64,000 nt of DNA, taken from contig CP107926.1 of the NCBI GenBank assembly GCA_036015235.1, positions 7,360,001 to 7,424,000 of the forward strand. Direction: 5' to 3'. Numbering within the stretch: the stretch's first letter is position 1; every line of letters begins with the position of its first letter. The notes under the pieces are model-generated. The model searched no databases and was not told where the DNA came from. It was given only the letters and a program-made list of their open reading frames with translations. The stretch comes from Streptomyces sp. NBC_00433 (lineage in GTDB: Bacteria; Actinomycetota; Actinomycetes; Streptomycetales; Streptomycetaceae). A program made the position numbers and the translations under genes. This document shows, piece after piece, positions 28,520-37,372 of this stretch.

Positions 28520-29566
28520 ATGCCGACCACCACGACCGACGACTCCGACCGCCCGCGCCGCCGCCTCGGCCGCGGCGCCCCGGCCTGGGCGGAGCCCGCG
28601 ACGGCGGACGTGGAGACGCGCGTGCCCGAGGACGTGCCCGACGGCGCGGCGGCCGACGAGCCCGACGGCGTGGCGGCCGACGTGTCCGCGGACCCGCGGA
28701 CAGCCGAGGCGCCCGCGCAGGAGGAGGCCGGTGACGGGCGGTTCACCGTGCGGCTGGCCAATTTCGAGGGGCCCTTCGACCTGCTGCTGCAGCTGATCTC
28801 CAAGCACAAGCTGGACGTCACCGAGGTCGCGCTGTCCAAGGTCACCAACGAGTTCATGGCGCACCTCCAGGCCATGGGGCCGGACTGGGACCTCGACCAG
28901 ACCACCGAATTCCTGGTGGTCGCCGCCACGCTGCTCGACCTGAAGGCGGCCCGGCTGCTGCCCGCGGCCGAGGTCGAGGACGAGGCGGACCTCGCGCTGC
29001 TCGAGGCCCGCGACCTGCTCTTCGCCCGGCTGCTGCAATACCGCGCCTACAAGCGGATCGCGGCGATCTTCGCCGAGCGCCTGGAGCAGGAGGCGCTGCG
29101 CCACCCGCGTACCGTGGGCCTGGAACCGCAGCACGCGGACCTGCTGCCCGAGGTCGTGCTCAGCATCGGGCCCGAGCGCTTCGCGCAGCTCGCGGTCAAG
29201 GCGATGCAGCCCAGGCCCAGGCCGCAGGTGTACGTGGACCACATCCACGCGCCCCTGGTCAGCGTGCGCGAGCAGGCCGAGCATGTGATCGCGCTGCTGC
29301 GGGAGCGTGGCGCGGCCAGCTTCGGCGACCTCACCGCGGACGCACCCGACACGCTCACCGTGGTGGCGCGCTTCCTGGCGCTGCTCGAGCTCTACCGGGA
29401 GAAGGCGGTCGCGCTGGACCAGGAGGAGGCGCTGGGCGAGCTGCAGGTCCGCTGGACCGGCGGGGAGCAGCCGCCCGACGCCCCGCTGGTGACCGACGAA
29501 TTCGACCAGGAGGCCGCGGCAGAGCCCGCCAAGGACCGGAAAGCAGCGAACGGAGAGCAACGATGA
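28520..29566 (+). CDS. scpA: Segregation and condensation protein A
   Basis: A 348-residue kleisin of the SMC condensin complex. A disordered acidic N-terminal tail of about 70 residues precedes the conserved module (FTVRLANFEGPFDLLLQLIS, KHKLDVTEVALSKVTNEF, TEFLVVAATLLDLKAARLLP). The C-terminal winged helix (AASFGDLTADAPDTLTVVAR, FLALLELYREKAVAL) binds the SMC head. The stop overlaps the scpB start by four bases. Confidence 0.96.
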   Translation: MPTTTTDDSDRPRRRLGRGAPAWAEPATADVETRVPEDVPDGAAADEPDGVAADVSADPRTAEAPAQEEAGDGRFTVRLANFEGPFDLLLQLISKHKLDVTEVALSKVTNEFMAHLQAMGPDWDLDQTTEFLVVAATLLDLKAARLLPAAEVEDEADLALLEARDLLFARLLQYRAYKRIAAIFAERLEQEALRHPRTVGLEPQHADLLPEVVLSIGPERFAQLAVKAMQPRPRPQVYVDHIHAPLVSVREQAEHVIALLRERGAASFGDLTADAPDTLTVVARFLALLELYREKAVALDQEEALGELQVRWTGGEQPPDAPLVTDEFDQEAAAEPAKDRKAANGEQR

Positions 29567-30255
29567 CCGACGTGGCGGATCTCACCGCGGGGCTCGATCT
29601 GCCCGAGCAGCAGGCCCCGCCGACCGGGCTGCTGAGCGCGGCCACCGCCGGGCTCGAGCTGAAACCGGCGCTCGAAGCGGTGCTGATGGTGGTGGACGAA
29701 CCCGCCACCGAGGAGGCGCTCGCGAAGGTGCTCGACCGCCCGCGCCGGGCCGTCCGCAAGGCGCTGCGCGAGCTGTCCGACGACTACACCCGCGAGGGCA
29801 GGGGCTTCGACCTGCGCCTTGTCGCCGGCGGCTGGCGTTTCTACACCAGGCCGGCCTTCGCGCCCGCGGTGGAGAAATTCGTCCTGGACGGCCAGCACGC
29901 CCGGCTGACCCAGGCCGCGCTGGAAACCCTCGCGGTGGTCGCCTACCGGCAGCCGGTCAGCCGCTCGCGCGTCTCCGCGGTGCGCGGGGTCAACTGCGAC
30001 GGCGTCATGCGGACGCTGCTGCAGCGCGGTCTCGTGGCCGAAGGTGGGACGGAACCCGAGACAGGTGCGATCCTGTACAGGACGACGAACTACTTCCTGG
30101 AACGCATGGGCCTGCGCAGCCTTGACGAGCTGCCCGCGCTCGCCCCGTTCCTCCCGGAGGCGGAAGCGGTCGAGGCGGAGTCCCAGGAGGGGCTGCCGTC
30201 GTTCGACCCGGACGCCCCGGACGAGCCATCGACCCTTGTGAATACGGAAACTTGA
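29563..30255 (+). CDS. scpB: Segregation and condensation protein B
   Basis: A 230-residue double winged-helix partner of ScpA. Recognisable segments are LKPALEAVLMVVDEPATEEA, RGFDLRLVAGGWRFYTRPAF and LTQAALETLAVVAYRQPVSR, then AVRGVNCDGVMRTLLQRGLV and LERMGLRSLDELPALAPFLP. Its ATG overlaps the scpA stop and its TGA overlaps the rluB ATG, so three genes are read as a coupled set. Confidence 0.96.
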   Translation: MTDVADLTAGLDLPEQQAPPTGLLSAATAGLELKPALEAVLMVVDEPATEEALAKVLDRPRRAVRKALRELSDDYTREGRGFDLRLVAGGWRFYTRPAFAPAVEKFVLDGQHARLTQAALETLAVVAYRQPVSRSRVSAVRGVNCDGVMRTLLQRGLVAEGGTEPETGAILYRTTNYFLERMGLRSLDELPALAPFLPEAEAVEAESQEGLPSFDPDAPDEPSTLVNTET

Positions 30256-31412
30256 TGCGAAGCAGCGACAGGAACAGCGGCGGCGGCGACCGTAACCCCC
30301 GGGGCGGTGCCGACAGGCGCGGGAGCGGCGGCCAGGACCGCAGAGGGTCCGGCGCCGGCTCCGGCCGCGGTGCCGGCTCCGGCGGGCGCGGCGGCGACGC
30401 CCCCCGGCGCGGGGACGCCCCCGGGCGGGCCGACGGCCCGCCGCAGCGCCCCAGCAAGCCGCGCCCCGAGGAGCGCCGCTACGACGTCGGCGGCACCGGC
30501 CAGTCCGGTGCGAACAAGCCCGGCGGCATGCCCCGTACCAAGCCCGGCAGCAACAAGCCGACCGGCAACCGCGGCCGCGGGCCGGTCCCGGCCCGCCCGC
30601 GCGAGCTGGAGGCGCAGATCGAGGAGCGTAACCGGGAGCGGCACAGCAAGCCCAAGCTGAACCTGCCCAAGACCTTCCCGGGCGCCGAGCAGGAGGGCGA
30701 GCGGCTGCAGAAGGTGCTGGCCAGGGCGGGCATGGGCTCCCGGCGGGCCTGCGAGGAGCTGATCGAGCAGCACCGCGTCGAGGTCAACGGGCGGATCGTC
30801 ACCGAGCAGGGCCTGCGGGTCGACACCGACCACGACGAGGTCAAGGTCGACGGGCTGACCGTGGCCACCCAGTCGTATCTCTTCTTCGCGCTGAACAAAC
30901 CCGCAGGGGTCGTCTCCACCATGGAGGACCCCGACGGGCGGCAGTGCCTCGGCGACTACGTCACCAACCGGGAGACCCGGCTCTTCCACGTCGGGCGGCT
31001 CGACACCGAGACCGAGGGACTGATCCTGCTCACCAACCACGGCGAGCTGGCCCACCGGCTGACCCACCCCCGCTACGGCGTGCAGAAGACCTACCTCGCC
31101 GCGATCCAGGGCCCGCTGCCGCGCGACCTTGGCAAGCAGCTCAAGAGCGGTATCGAGCTGGAGGACGGCTGGGCCAGGGCCGACCACTTCAGGATCGTGC
31201 AGAACACCGGGAAGAATTACCTGGTCGAGGTCACCCTGCACGAGGGCCGCAAGCACATCGTGCGGCGGATGCTCGCCGAGGCCGGCTTCCCGGTCGACAA
31301 GCTGGTCCGCACCAGCTTCGGCCCGATCCCGCTGGGCGACCAGAAGTCCGGCTGGCTGCGCCGGCTGACCAACACCGAGGTCGGCATGCTGATGCACGAG
31401 GTCGAGCTGTAG
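30255..31412 (+). CDS. rluB: Large-subunit rRNA pseudouridine synthase (RluB/RsuA family)
   Basis: A 385-residue enzyme converting uridine to pseudouridine in 23S rRNA. Residues 1-130 are a Gly/Arg-rich, basic, disordered extension. An S4 domain follows (ERLQKVLARAGMGSRRACEE), then the catalytic domain with the active-site Asp near residue 250 in GRLDTETEGLILLTNHGEL, and RKHIVRRMLAEAGFPV. The Arg/Gly head is far longer than in E. coli and may aid RNA binding. It ends one base short of the convergent nucleotidyltransferase gene. Confidence 0.95.
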   Translation: MRSSDRNSGGGDRNPRGGADRRGSGGQDRRGSGAGSGRGAGSGGRGGDAPRRGDAPGRADGPPQRPSKPRPEERRYDVGGTGQSGANKPGGMPRTKPGSNKPTGNRGRGPVPARPRELEAQIEERNRERHSKPKLNLPKTFPGAEQEGERLQKVLARAGMGSRRACEELIEQHRVEVNGRIVTEQGLRVDTDHDEVKVDGLTVATQSYLFFALNKPAGVVSTMEDPDGRQCLGDYVTNRETRLFHVGRLDTETEGLILLTNHGELAHRLTHPRYGVQKTYLAAIQGPLPRDLGKQLKSGIELEDGWARADHFRIVQNTGKNYLVEVTLHEGRKHIVRRMLAEAGFPVDKLVRTSFGPIPLGDQKSGWLRRLTNTEVGMLMHEVEL

Positions 31413-31413
31413 G

Positions 31414-32157
31414 TCAGCCCGGTAAGCGGCCGGCGTCCACGGGCGCCGCCGCCTCCGCCGACGCCCGCCGGACCCGTACCAGGAAGTCCTCCACCCTGGC
31501 CCGGTCCGGCTCCTCGGGCAGCGCGGTCCTGTCCGCGGCCTCGTCCACCTCGCTGTGCAGCGTCCGCATCCAGCCGCGGGCCTCCTCCCAGCCCAGCTCG
31601 CCCCGCCGCACCGCGAGCAGGTCCTCCCGCCGGTCGCCGACGTCGATCGTCAGGGTGCCGGTGCGCAGCAGGTCGCGGCAGCTGAGCAGCAGCCGCAGCA
31701 GATGCATGGCGTGCTTCCAGCGCGGCTCGCCGTGGACGCGGATGTCCGCTTCGAGCCGGCCGAGCTGCTGGGCGGCGTAACCGCGGAAGCTCGCAGCGAC
31801 CCTGCGGGACAGGAAGGCGTCCCGCAGGTCGAGCAGCTCCCGCCCGGTGGCGTCCAGGCGCTCGACCAGCGGTGAGTGCAGGCACTCAAGCACGTTGGGG
31901 TTGGCGCGCAGCGCGAGGGTGCAGAAGCGCTCGACCTCCCAGGAGAATTCCTCGTCCCGCGGCCCGCTGACATGGGTCGGCGGCTTGTCGAGCCGCCAGA
32001 ACAGCGGCGCGGGGGCCACGAACACCCCGCGCCGGTCGGTGTCGCTGCTCTCGGTGGCAAGACCGAACGCCCGCGAGCCCATGACACACGCGTAGACCGT
32101 GTGCTCGCGCACGAGATCGTGCCCCAGGGATTCACGCATGGTGGCGATTATCGCCAT
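31414..32157 (-). CDS. YcgL-type nucleotidyltransferase-fold protein
   Basis: A 247-residue protein of the nucleotidyltransferase superfamily. The signature is VYACVMGSRAFGLATESSDT followed by DRRGVFVAP, which supplies the GS...D.D metal-binding motif. The rest (LALRANPNVLECLHSPLVE, WKHAMHLLRLLLSCRDLLRT) matches predicted nucleotidyltransferases of unknown target common in actinobacteria. The start is uncertain between ATG 32157 and ATG 32139, neither with a good ribosome site. Divergent from tyrA. Confidence 0.83.
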   Translation of the reverse strand: MAIIATMRESLGHDLVREHTVYACVMGSRAFGLATESSDTDRRGVFVAPAPLFWRLDKPPTHVSGPRDEEFSWEVERFCTLALRANPNVLECLHSPLVERLDATGRELLDLRDAFLSRRVAASFRGYAAQQLGRLEADIRVHGEPRWKHAMHLLRLLLSCRDLLRTGTLTIDVGDRREDLLAVRRGELGWEEARGWMRTLHSEVDEAADRTALPEEPDRARVEDFLVRVRRASAEAAAPVDAGRLPG

Positions 32158-32355
32158 CCCGCGCGCCCGCGCGCCGGGGATTTCCTGCTTCGGACGGTCA
32201 CCAGGGGGTTTACGGTGAGTGCGGGACGCCTGGTGCCGGCCTCGCGGCGGCGCGTCTCGCGGTACGGTCCCGGGTCTCACCGTCGGCCCGCGCTGGCTAC
32301 GCTGGACGACCGGACCCCGGCCGCACCCGCCCTCCTTCCGCAAGGACACCGCCAC

Positions 32356-33441
32356 GTGAGAACCGCACTCGTCATCGGCGCAGGACTCGTCGGTACGTCG
32401 GCCGCGCTCGCGCTCACCGCCCGCGGTGTCGACGTCCGGCTCAGCGACCAGGACGACTCCGCCGCCAGGACCGCGGCGGCGCTCGGCGCGGGCAGCGCGG
32501 TGCCGCCCGAGGACACCGTCGACCTGGTGATCGTCGCGGTGCCGCCGGCGCATGTCGCGGCCACCCTGGCCGACGCGATGGCCCGCGGCCTGGGCCACGG
32601 CTACCTCGACGTGGCCAGCGTCAAGGGCGGCCCGCGCCGCGACCTGGAAGCCCTCGGCTGCGACCTGTCCGCCTACATCGGCACGCACCCGATGGCGGGC
32701 CGCGAGCGCTCGGGGCCGCTCGCCGCCACCGAGGACCTCTTCGACGGCCGCCCCTGGGTGCTCACCCCGACCCCGGCCACAGCCACCGATGTGCTCAACC
32801 TCGCGCTCGAACTGGTCGCGCTGTGCCGGGCCGTCCCCGTCGTGATGGACGCCGAGGCCCACGACCGGGCGGTCGCGCTCGTCTCGCACACCCCGCAGCT
32901 GGTCTCCAGCCTGGTCGCCGCCCGGCTCGAACACGCCGACGAGAGCGCGGTGCGGCTGTGCGGGCAGGGCATCCTCGACGTGACCCGGATCGCCGGGTCC
33001 GAGCCGGCGATGTGGATGGACATCCTCACCGCGAACCCCGGCCCGGTCGCCGACGTCCTCGCCGACCTCGCCGCCGACCTCGGCAGCACCGTGGAGGCGC
33101 TGCGGGCCTTGCAGAGCGCGGACGACGCGAAGCGCGGCGACGGCGCCGCCGCGGTGCGGGACGTGCTGCACCGAGGCCGGGCCGGCCGCGCCAAGGTGCC
33201 CGGCAAGCACGGGGCCGCCCCGAAGGCGTACGAGGTCGTCGCCGTCCTCATCGGCGACCAGCCGGGCGAGCTGGCCCGCCTCTTCGCCGACGCCGGCTCC
33301 GCCGGGGTGAACATCGAGGACGTGCGCATCGAGCACAGTACGGCCCAGCAGGCGGGGCTGGTCCAGCTCTTCGTCGAGCCGCGCTCGGCCCCCGTGCTCG
33401 CAGCCGCGCTGCGCGACCGCGCGTGGTCGCTGCGGCCGTGA
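32356..33441 (+). CDS. tyrA: Prephenate dehydrogenase
   Basis: A 361-residue enzyme of tyrosine biosynthesis oxidising prephenate to 4-hydroxyphenylpyruvate. The Rossmann motif VIGAGLVGTSAALALTARG opens the protein, then DVASVKGGPRRDLEAL, IGTHPMAGRERSGP (conserved His/Arg) and SHTPQLVSSLVAA. The C-terminal part VVAVLIGDQPGELARLFADA is an ACT domain, the likely site of feedback control by tyrosine. GTG 32356 follows AAGGA. Several Streptomyces carry a chorismate mutase gene just upstream (from memory); none is visible here. Confidence 0.94.
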   Translation: MRTALVIGAGLVGTSAALALTARGVDVRLSDQDDSAARTAAALGAGSAVPPEDTVDLVIVAVPPAHVAATLADAMARGLGHGYLDVASVKGGPRRDLEALGCDLSAYIGTHPMAGRERSGPLAATEDLFDGRPWVLTPTPATATDVLNLALELVALCRAVPVVMDAEAHDRAVALVSHTPQLVSSLVAARLEHADESAVRLCGQGILDVTRIAGSEPAMWMDILTANPGPVADVLADLAADLGSTVEALRALQSADDAKRGDGAAAVRDVLHRGRAGRAKVPGKHGAAPKAYEVVAVLIGDQPGELARLFADAGSAGVNIEDVRIEHSTAQQAGLVQLFVEPRSAPVLAAALRDRAWSLRP

Positions 33442-33482
33442 GGCCCCTCGGGCTGCCGGGCCCGCACGTCCCGGGACCTTCC

Positions 33483-33540
33483 CGCCGTCGTGGCCGGTCG
33501 CGCAGTTCCCCGCGCCCCTTCGGGGCTCGGGTCCTCCGGG
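33483..33540. repeat. Short copy of the GCGCAGTTCCCCGCGCCCC repeat
   Basis: GCCGTCGTGGCCGGTCGCGC followed by AGTTCCCCGCGCCCCTTCGG repeats motifs seen near 17.7 and 22.4 kb. The GCCCCTTCGGGGC core can form a small hairpin, so it may also act as a terminator after tyrA. Confidence 0.65.
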
Positions 33541-33623
33541 GGGATCGGGAGCACCCGATTGGCCGGTAATCTAGGTGGAATGGCCCGGCGCCCAGCCGGG
33601 TGGCACGAGGAAGGCCTTCCGCT

Positions 33624-34304
33624 GTGGACAACCCGGTGATCGTCGCGATCGACGGCCCCTCCGGCACAGGCAAGTCCAGCACCTCCAAGGCGGTCGCCGC
33701 CAAGCTCGGGCTCAGCTATCTGGACACCGGCGCGCAGTACCGGGCCATCACCTGGTGGATGCTGACCAACGGCATCGACGTCGACGACCCGGACGCCGTC
33801 GCGGACAGCGCGGGCAAGCCGTCGATCGTGTCGGGCACCGACCCCCTCGACCCGCAGATCAGCGTCGACGGCGTCGACGTGACCGGGCCGATCCGCTCGC
33901 AGGAGGTCACCGCGGCCGTCAGCGCGGTCAGCGCGGTGCCCGAGGTCCGCGCCCGCATGGTCGAATTCCAGCGCGCCGCCGCCGCGACCGCGGACACCGG
34001 CATAGTGGTCGAGGGCCGCGACATCGGCACCACCGTGCTGCCCGGCGCGACAGCGAAGATCTTCCTCACCGCCTCCGCCGAGGTCCGCGCCGCCCGCCGC
34101 AGCACCGAGCTGAAGGGCGCGGTGAGCGTGGCCGCCACCCAGGAGGCGCTGATCAGGCGGGACGCCGCCGACTCCGGCCGCAAGACCTCCCCGCTGGCCA
34201 AGGCCGCGGACGCGATCGAGGTCGACACCTCGGAGCTGACCCTCGACCAGGTCGTGGACCGTGTCGTCGCCCTGGTCGAGGAAAGGCGGGCGACCGTCAG
34301 GTGA
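33624..34304 (+). CDS. cmk: Cytidylate kinase
   Basis: A 226-residue (d)CMP kinase of pyrimidine metabolism. The P-loop AIDGPSGTGKSSTSKAVA is at residues about 6-22, then LSYLDTGAQYRAITWW, VVEGRDIGTTVLPGA and the LID-region RRDAADSGRKTSPLAKAADA. GTG 33624 has GAGGAAGG 9 bases upstream, better than GTG 33600. The stop overlaps the plsC-like start by three bases. Confidence 0.96.
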   Translation: MDNPVIVAIDGPSGTGKSSTSKAVAAKLGLSYLDTGAQYRAITWWMLTNGIDVDDPDAVADSAGKPSIVSGTDPLDPQISVDGVDVTGPIRSQEVTAAVSAVSAVPEVRARMVEFQRAAAATADTGIVVEGRDIGTTVLPGATAKIFLTASAEVRAARRSTELKGAVSVAATQEALIRRDAADSGRKTSPLAKAADAIEVDTSELTLDQVVDRVVALVEERRATVR

Positions 34305-34966
34305 CCACCGAGCACCACCAGGCACCCGCGCTGCCCAGCCCGCGCGGCGCGGCCGTCGCCCGCGGTATCGGCATCGGCCTGATGAACGGCCTGTGGCGCC
34401 CCCGGGTGCTCGGCGCCTGGCGCATCCCCGCGAAGGGCCCGCTGATCCTGGCCGGCAACCACGCGCACAACATCGACGGCCCGATGCTGATCGGCACCTC
34501 GCCGCGGCCGCTGCACTTCCTGGTGAAGAAGGAGGCCTTCGTCGGGCCGCTCGACCCGTTCCTGCGGGCGATCGGCCAGATCGAGGTCGACAGGGCGGGC
34601 GCCGACCGCACCGCGATCGCCCACGCGCTCGGGGTGCTGGCGCACGGCGGTGTGCTCGGCATATTCCCCGAGGGCACCCGCGGCGGCGCCGAATTCGCCG
34701 AGCTGCGTGCGGGGCTGGCGTATTTCGCGCTGCGCTCCGGGGCGCGGATCGTGCCGGTCGCGGTGCTGGGCAGCGCCCACAAGGGCCGGCTGGTGTCCGC
34801 ACTGCCGCCGCTGCGCAGCAGGATCGACGTCGTCTACGGCGAGGCCTTCGCCGCCGGCGACGGGTCGGGGCGGCGCACCCGCGGCGCCCTGGACGCCGCC
34901 ACCCTGCGCATCCAGGACCGGCTGACCGCACACATGGCCGAGGCCCGGCGGGCCACCGGCCGCTGA
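34301..34966 (+). CDS. 1-acylglycerol-3-phosphate acyltransferase (PlsC family)
   Basis: A 221-residue membrane-associated acyltransferase of phospholipid synthesis. The catalytic motif NHAHNIDGPML is a variant of NHxxxxD, with LVKKEAFVGPLDPFLRAIGQ and IFPEGTRGGAEF as the other blocks. GTG 34301 overlaps the end of cmk. The cmk-plsC-der order is conserved in streptomycetes. Confidence 0.93.
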   Translation: MTTEHHQAPALPSPRGAAVARGIGIGLMNGLWRPRVLGAWRIPAKGPLILAGNHAHNIDGPMLIGTSPRPLHFLVKKEAFVGPLDPFLRAIGQIEVDRAGADRTAIAHALGVLAHGGVLGIFPEGTRGGAEFAELRAGLAYFALRSGARIVPVAVLGSAHKGRLVSALPPLRSRIDVVYGEAFAAGDGSGRRTRGALDAATLRIQDRLTAHMAEARRATGR

Positions 34967-35041
34967 ACCACCGCCGCCGCACCGCACCGGCTGACGCCGG
35001 GCGGCGCCGCGCGCACCACTGTTGACCGACGGAGAGAACCA

Positions 35042-36499
35042 ATGGACCAGCACGACCAGCACGGCGAGACCGGCGCGCTCGGCGACGCCGAATACGCCGA
35101 GTTCATGGAACTCGCCGCCGAAGAGGGCTTCGACCTCGAAGAGGTCGCCGACGACCTCGCGGAGGCGGGCCACGGCCCGCTGCCCGTGCTCGCCGTCGTC
35201 GGCCGGCCGAACGTCGGCAAGTCGACCCTCGTCAACCGGATCATCGGCCGCCGCGAGGCAGTGGTCGAGGACAAGCCGGGCGTCACCCGCGACCGCGTCA
35301 CGTACGAGGCGAACTGGAACGGCCGCCGCTTCAAGATCGTCGACACCGGCGGCTGGGAGCAGGACGTCCTGGGCATCGACGCCTCGGTCGCCGCGCAGGC
35401 CGAGTTCGCCATCGAGGCCGCCGACGCGGTGGTCTTCGTGGTCGACGCCACCGTCGGCGCCACCGACACCGACGAGGCCGTCGTCAAGCTGCTGCGCAGG
35501 GCGGGCAAGCCGGTCGTGCTGGCCGCCAACAAGGTCGACGGACCTTCCGGCGAGGCGGACGCCGCCGCGCTGTGGAACCTCGGCCTCGGCGAGCCCTTCC
35601 CGGTCTCCTCGCTGCACGGCCGCGGCACCGGCGACCTGCTGGACGCGATCCTCGACGTGCTGCCCGAGGCGCCCGCCATGACCTTCGGCGACGCCGTCGG
35701 CGGCCCGCGCAGGATCGCGCTGATCGGCCGGCCGAACGTCGGCAAGTCCTCGATGCTGAACAAGATCGCCGGCGAGGACCGGGTGGTCGTCAACGAGATG
35801 GCGGGCACCACCCGCGACCCCGTCGACGAGCTGATCGAACTGGGCGGCATCACCTGGAAGTTCATCGACACCGCGGGCATCCGCCGCCGCGTCCACCTGA
35901 CCGAGGGCGCCGACTACTACGCCAGCCTGCGCACCGCGGCCGCCCTGGAGAAGGCCGAGGTCGCGGTGATCCTGGTGGACGTCGCCGAGACGCTCGCCGA
36001 GCAGGACACCCGGATCATCTCGATGGCCGTCGAGGCCGGCCGCGCGGTCGTCATCGCCTACAACAAGTGGGACCTGCTCGACGAGGAGCGCCGCTACTAC
36101 CTGGAGCGGGAGATCGAGCGCGACCTCGTCCAGGTGCAGTGGGCGCCCCGGGTCAACGTCTCGGCGCGCACCGGGCGCCACATGGAGAAGCTGGTCCCGG
36201 CCATCGAGGCCGCGCTGGCCGGCTGGGAGACCCGGGTGCCGACCGGCAGGCTCAACGCCTTCCTCGGCGAGATCGTCGCCTCCCACCCGCACCCGGTGCG
36301 CGGCGGCAAGCAGCCCCGCATCCTGTTCGGGACCCAGGCCGGCACCAAGCCGCCGCGCTTCGTGCTGTTCGCCTCCGGCTTCCTGGAGGCCGGCTACCGG
36401 CGCTTCATCGAGCGCCGGCTGCGTGAGGAGTTCGGCTTCACCGGCACCCCGATCCAGGTGTCGGTCCGGGTCCGCGAGAAGCGCGGCCGCAAGAAGTAG
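35042..36499 (+). CDS. der: GTPase Der (EngA), 50S ribosome assembly
   Basis: A 485-residue tandem GTPase. After an acidic N-terminal tail of about 50 residues come G domain 1 (GRPNVGKSTLVNRI near residue 54, VDTGGWE, NKVDG) and G domain 2 (GRPNVGKSSMLNKIAG near residue 230, IDTAGIRRR, NKWDL), then a KH-like domain ending RVREKRGRKK. ATG 35042 is preceded by GGAGAG. Confidence 0.97.
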   Translation: MDQHDQHGETGALGDAEYAEFMELAAEEGFDLEEVADDLAEAGHGPLPVLAVVGRPNVGKSTLVNRIIGRREAVVEDKPGVTRDRVTYEANWNGRRFKIVDTGGWEQDVLGIDASVAAQAEFAIEAADAVVFVVDATVGATDTDEAVVKLLRRAGKPVVLAANKVDGPSGEADAAALWNLGLGEPFPVSSLHGRGTGDLLDAILDVLPEAPAMTFGDAVGGPRRIALIGRPNVGKSSMLNKIAGEDRVVVNEMAGTTRDPVDELIELGGITWKFIDTAGIRRRVHLTEGADYYASLRTAAALEKAEVAVILVDVAETLAEQDTRIISMAVEAGRAVVIAYNKWDLLDEERRYYLEREIERDLVQVQWAPRVNVSARTGRHMEKLVPAIEAALAGWETRVPTGRLNAFLGEIVASHPHPVRGGKQPRILFGTQAGTKPPRFVLFASGFLEAGYRRFIERRLREEFGFTGTPIQVSVRVREKRGRKK

Positions 36500-36511
36500 C
36501 CCTCCGGGCGG

Positions 36512-36814
36512 TCAGTGCTCGTTCATCCGGTTGTCGGGCCGGCCCGGCGGAAGCGCCGCCGGGCTGTTCCCCCGGTGCCGCCCCGGCGTCGTCGGCGGGA
36601 AGTCCGCCCGCCACGTGGAGAACCCGTTGAACTGCATCGACTCCTCGCCGGTTCGGTCCCCCGGCAGCGCACGGAAGAGCCGGCGGTACTCGCTGTACAG
36701 AGCGTCATAGATCGGCGTGGCCGAGCCACCACCCCCGGACGCGTCCGGCGCACTGCGCATCGACGGGATGTACCGCTGGAAGGGGGACCGGGAGGAGCCG
36801 TCAAAGGTCTGCAC
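36512..36814 (-). CDS. Small conserved streptomycete protein
   Basis: About 100 residues, unknown function. The recognisable core is TPIYDALYSEYRRLFRALPG followed by DRTGEE, preceded by SPFQRYIPSMR; the flanks are Pro/Gly-rich and probably disordered. From memory a family with the PIYDALYSEYRRxFRALPGDRxGEE core is common in Streptomyces at this locus. GTG 36814 is a best guess; the frame continues upstream through repeat DNA (36841-37005), which I regard as non-coding. Confidence 0.7.
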   Translation of the reverse strand: MQTFDGSSRSPFQRYIPSMRSAPDASGGGGSATPIYDALYSEYRRLFRALPGDRTGEESMQFNGFSTWRADFPPTTPGRHRGNSPAALPPGRPDNRMNEH

Positions 36815-36840
36815 GTATCGCCAACGACCTGGCCTTCCGC

Positions 36841-37005
36841 CAGGATGCGGTCCACACGGTTGAACTTCCCCCCTTCCACAAGGGGGCACGCCTCCCCCGG
36901 GCGCGGGGTGGTGCGGCGCCCCTTCGCCAAGGGGTATGCCTTCCCCGGGCGCGGGGTGGTGCGGCGCCCCTTCGCCAAGGGGTATGCCTTCCCCGGGCGC
37001 GGGGC
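36841..37005. repeat. 48-bp tandem repeats upstream of the small protein
   Basis: CCTTCGCCAAGGGGTATGCC begins at 36921 and again at 36969, exactly 48 apart, and a diverged copy (CCTTCCACAAGGGGG) starts at 36871. Each unit ends CCCCGGGCGCGGGG, which can pair within itself. The period is a third of the 144-bp array at 22.5 kb and a multiple of three. Confidence 0.85.
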
Positions 37006-37069
37006 TGTGTGCGATCTGCGGCCGGCGCCGCGTGGTTGCGACCGGCCCTCCACCTGCCGTCGTGTGGCG

Positions 37070-37330
37070 ACGGACCGCCACTACGTCAGGGGCGCGTGGG
37101 GGTACCCCCAGGCGAAGCTCTGGGGAGAACGGAGCGACCGGCCCCCATCGGGCGCGCGGGTCGTCACCGGCCGGAAGGGGCTGTTCGGTCCTCCCTCAGA
37201 GCTTTGCCCGGGGGTACCCCCATCTCGCTTCGCTCGGGACCACCGGCCGGTGGTGGGCTGGTCGCGCCCACGCGGCGCCGGCCGCAGATCGCACACAGCC
37301 CCGCGCCCCTGGGCGGTACCCACCGACGCG
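37070..37330. repeat. Second full copy of the dispersed intergenic repeat
   Basis: 37150-37320 matches 15250-15410 in the same orientation: GGGTCGTCACCGGCCG, GGGGCTGTTCGGTCCTCC, CGGGGGTACCCCCATCTCGC and ACCACCGGCCGGTGG are shared in order, ending in CCCCGCGCCCCTGGG. Next to it GTGGGGGTACCCCCAGGCGA followed by AGCTCTGGGG is another motif often seen between Streptomyces genes. No gene is seen in 36815-37372. Confidence 0.85.
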
Positions 37331-37372
37331 GGGGCACCGCGGAACCCCCGTGCCCGGGGGAGGGGGACCCGG

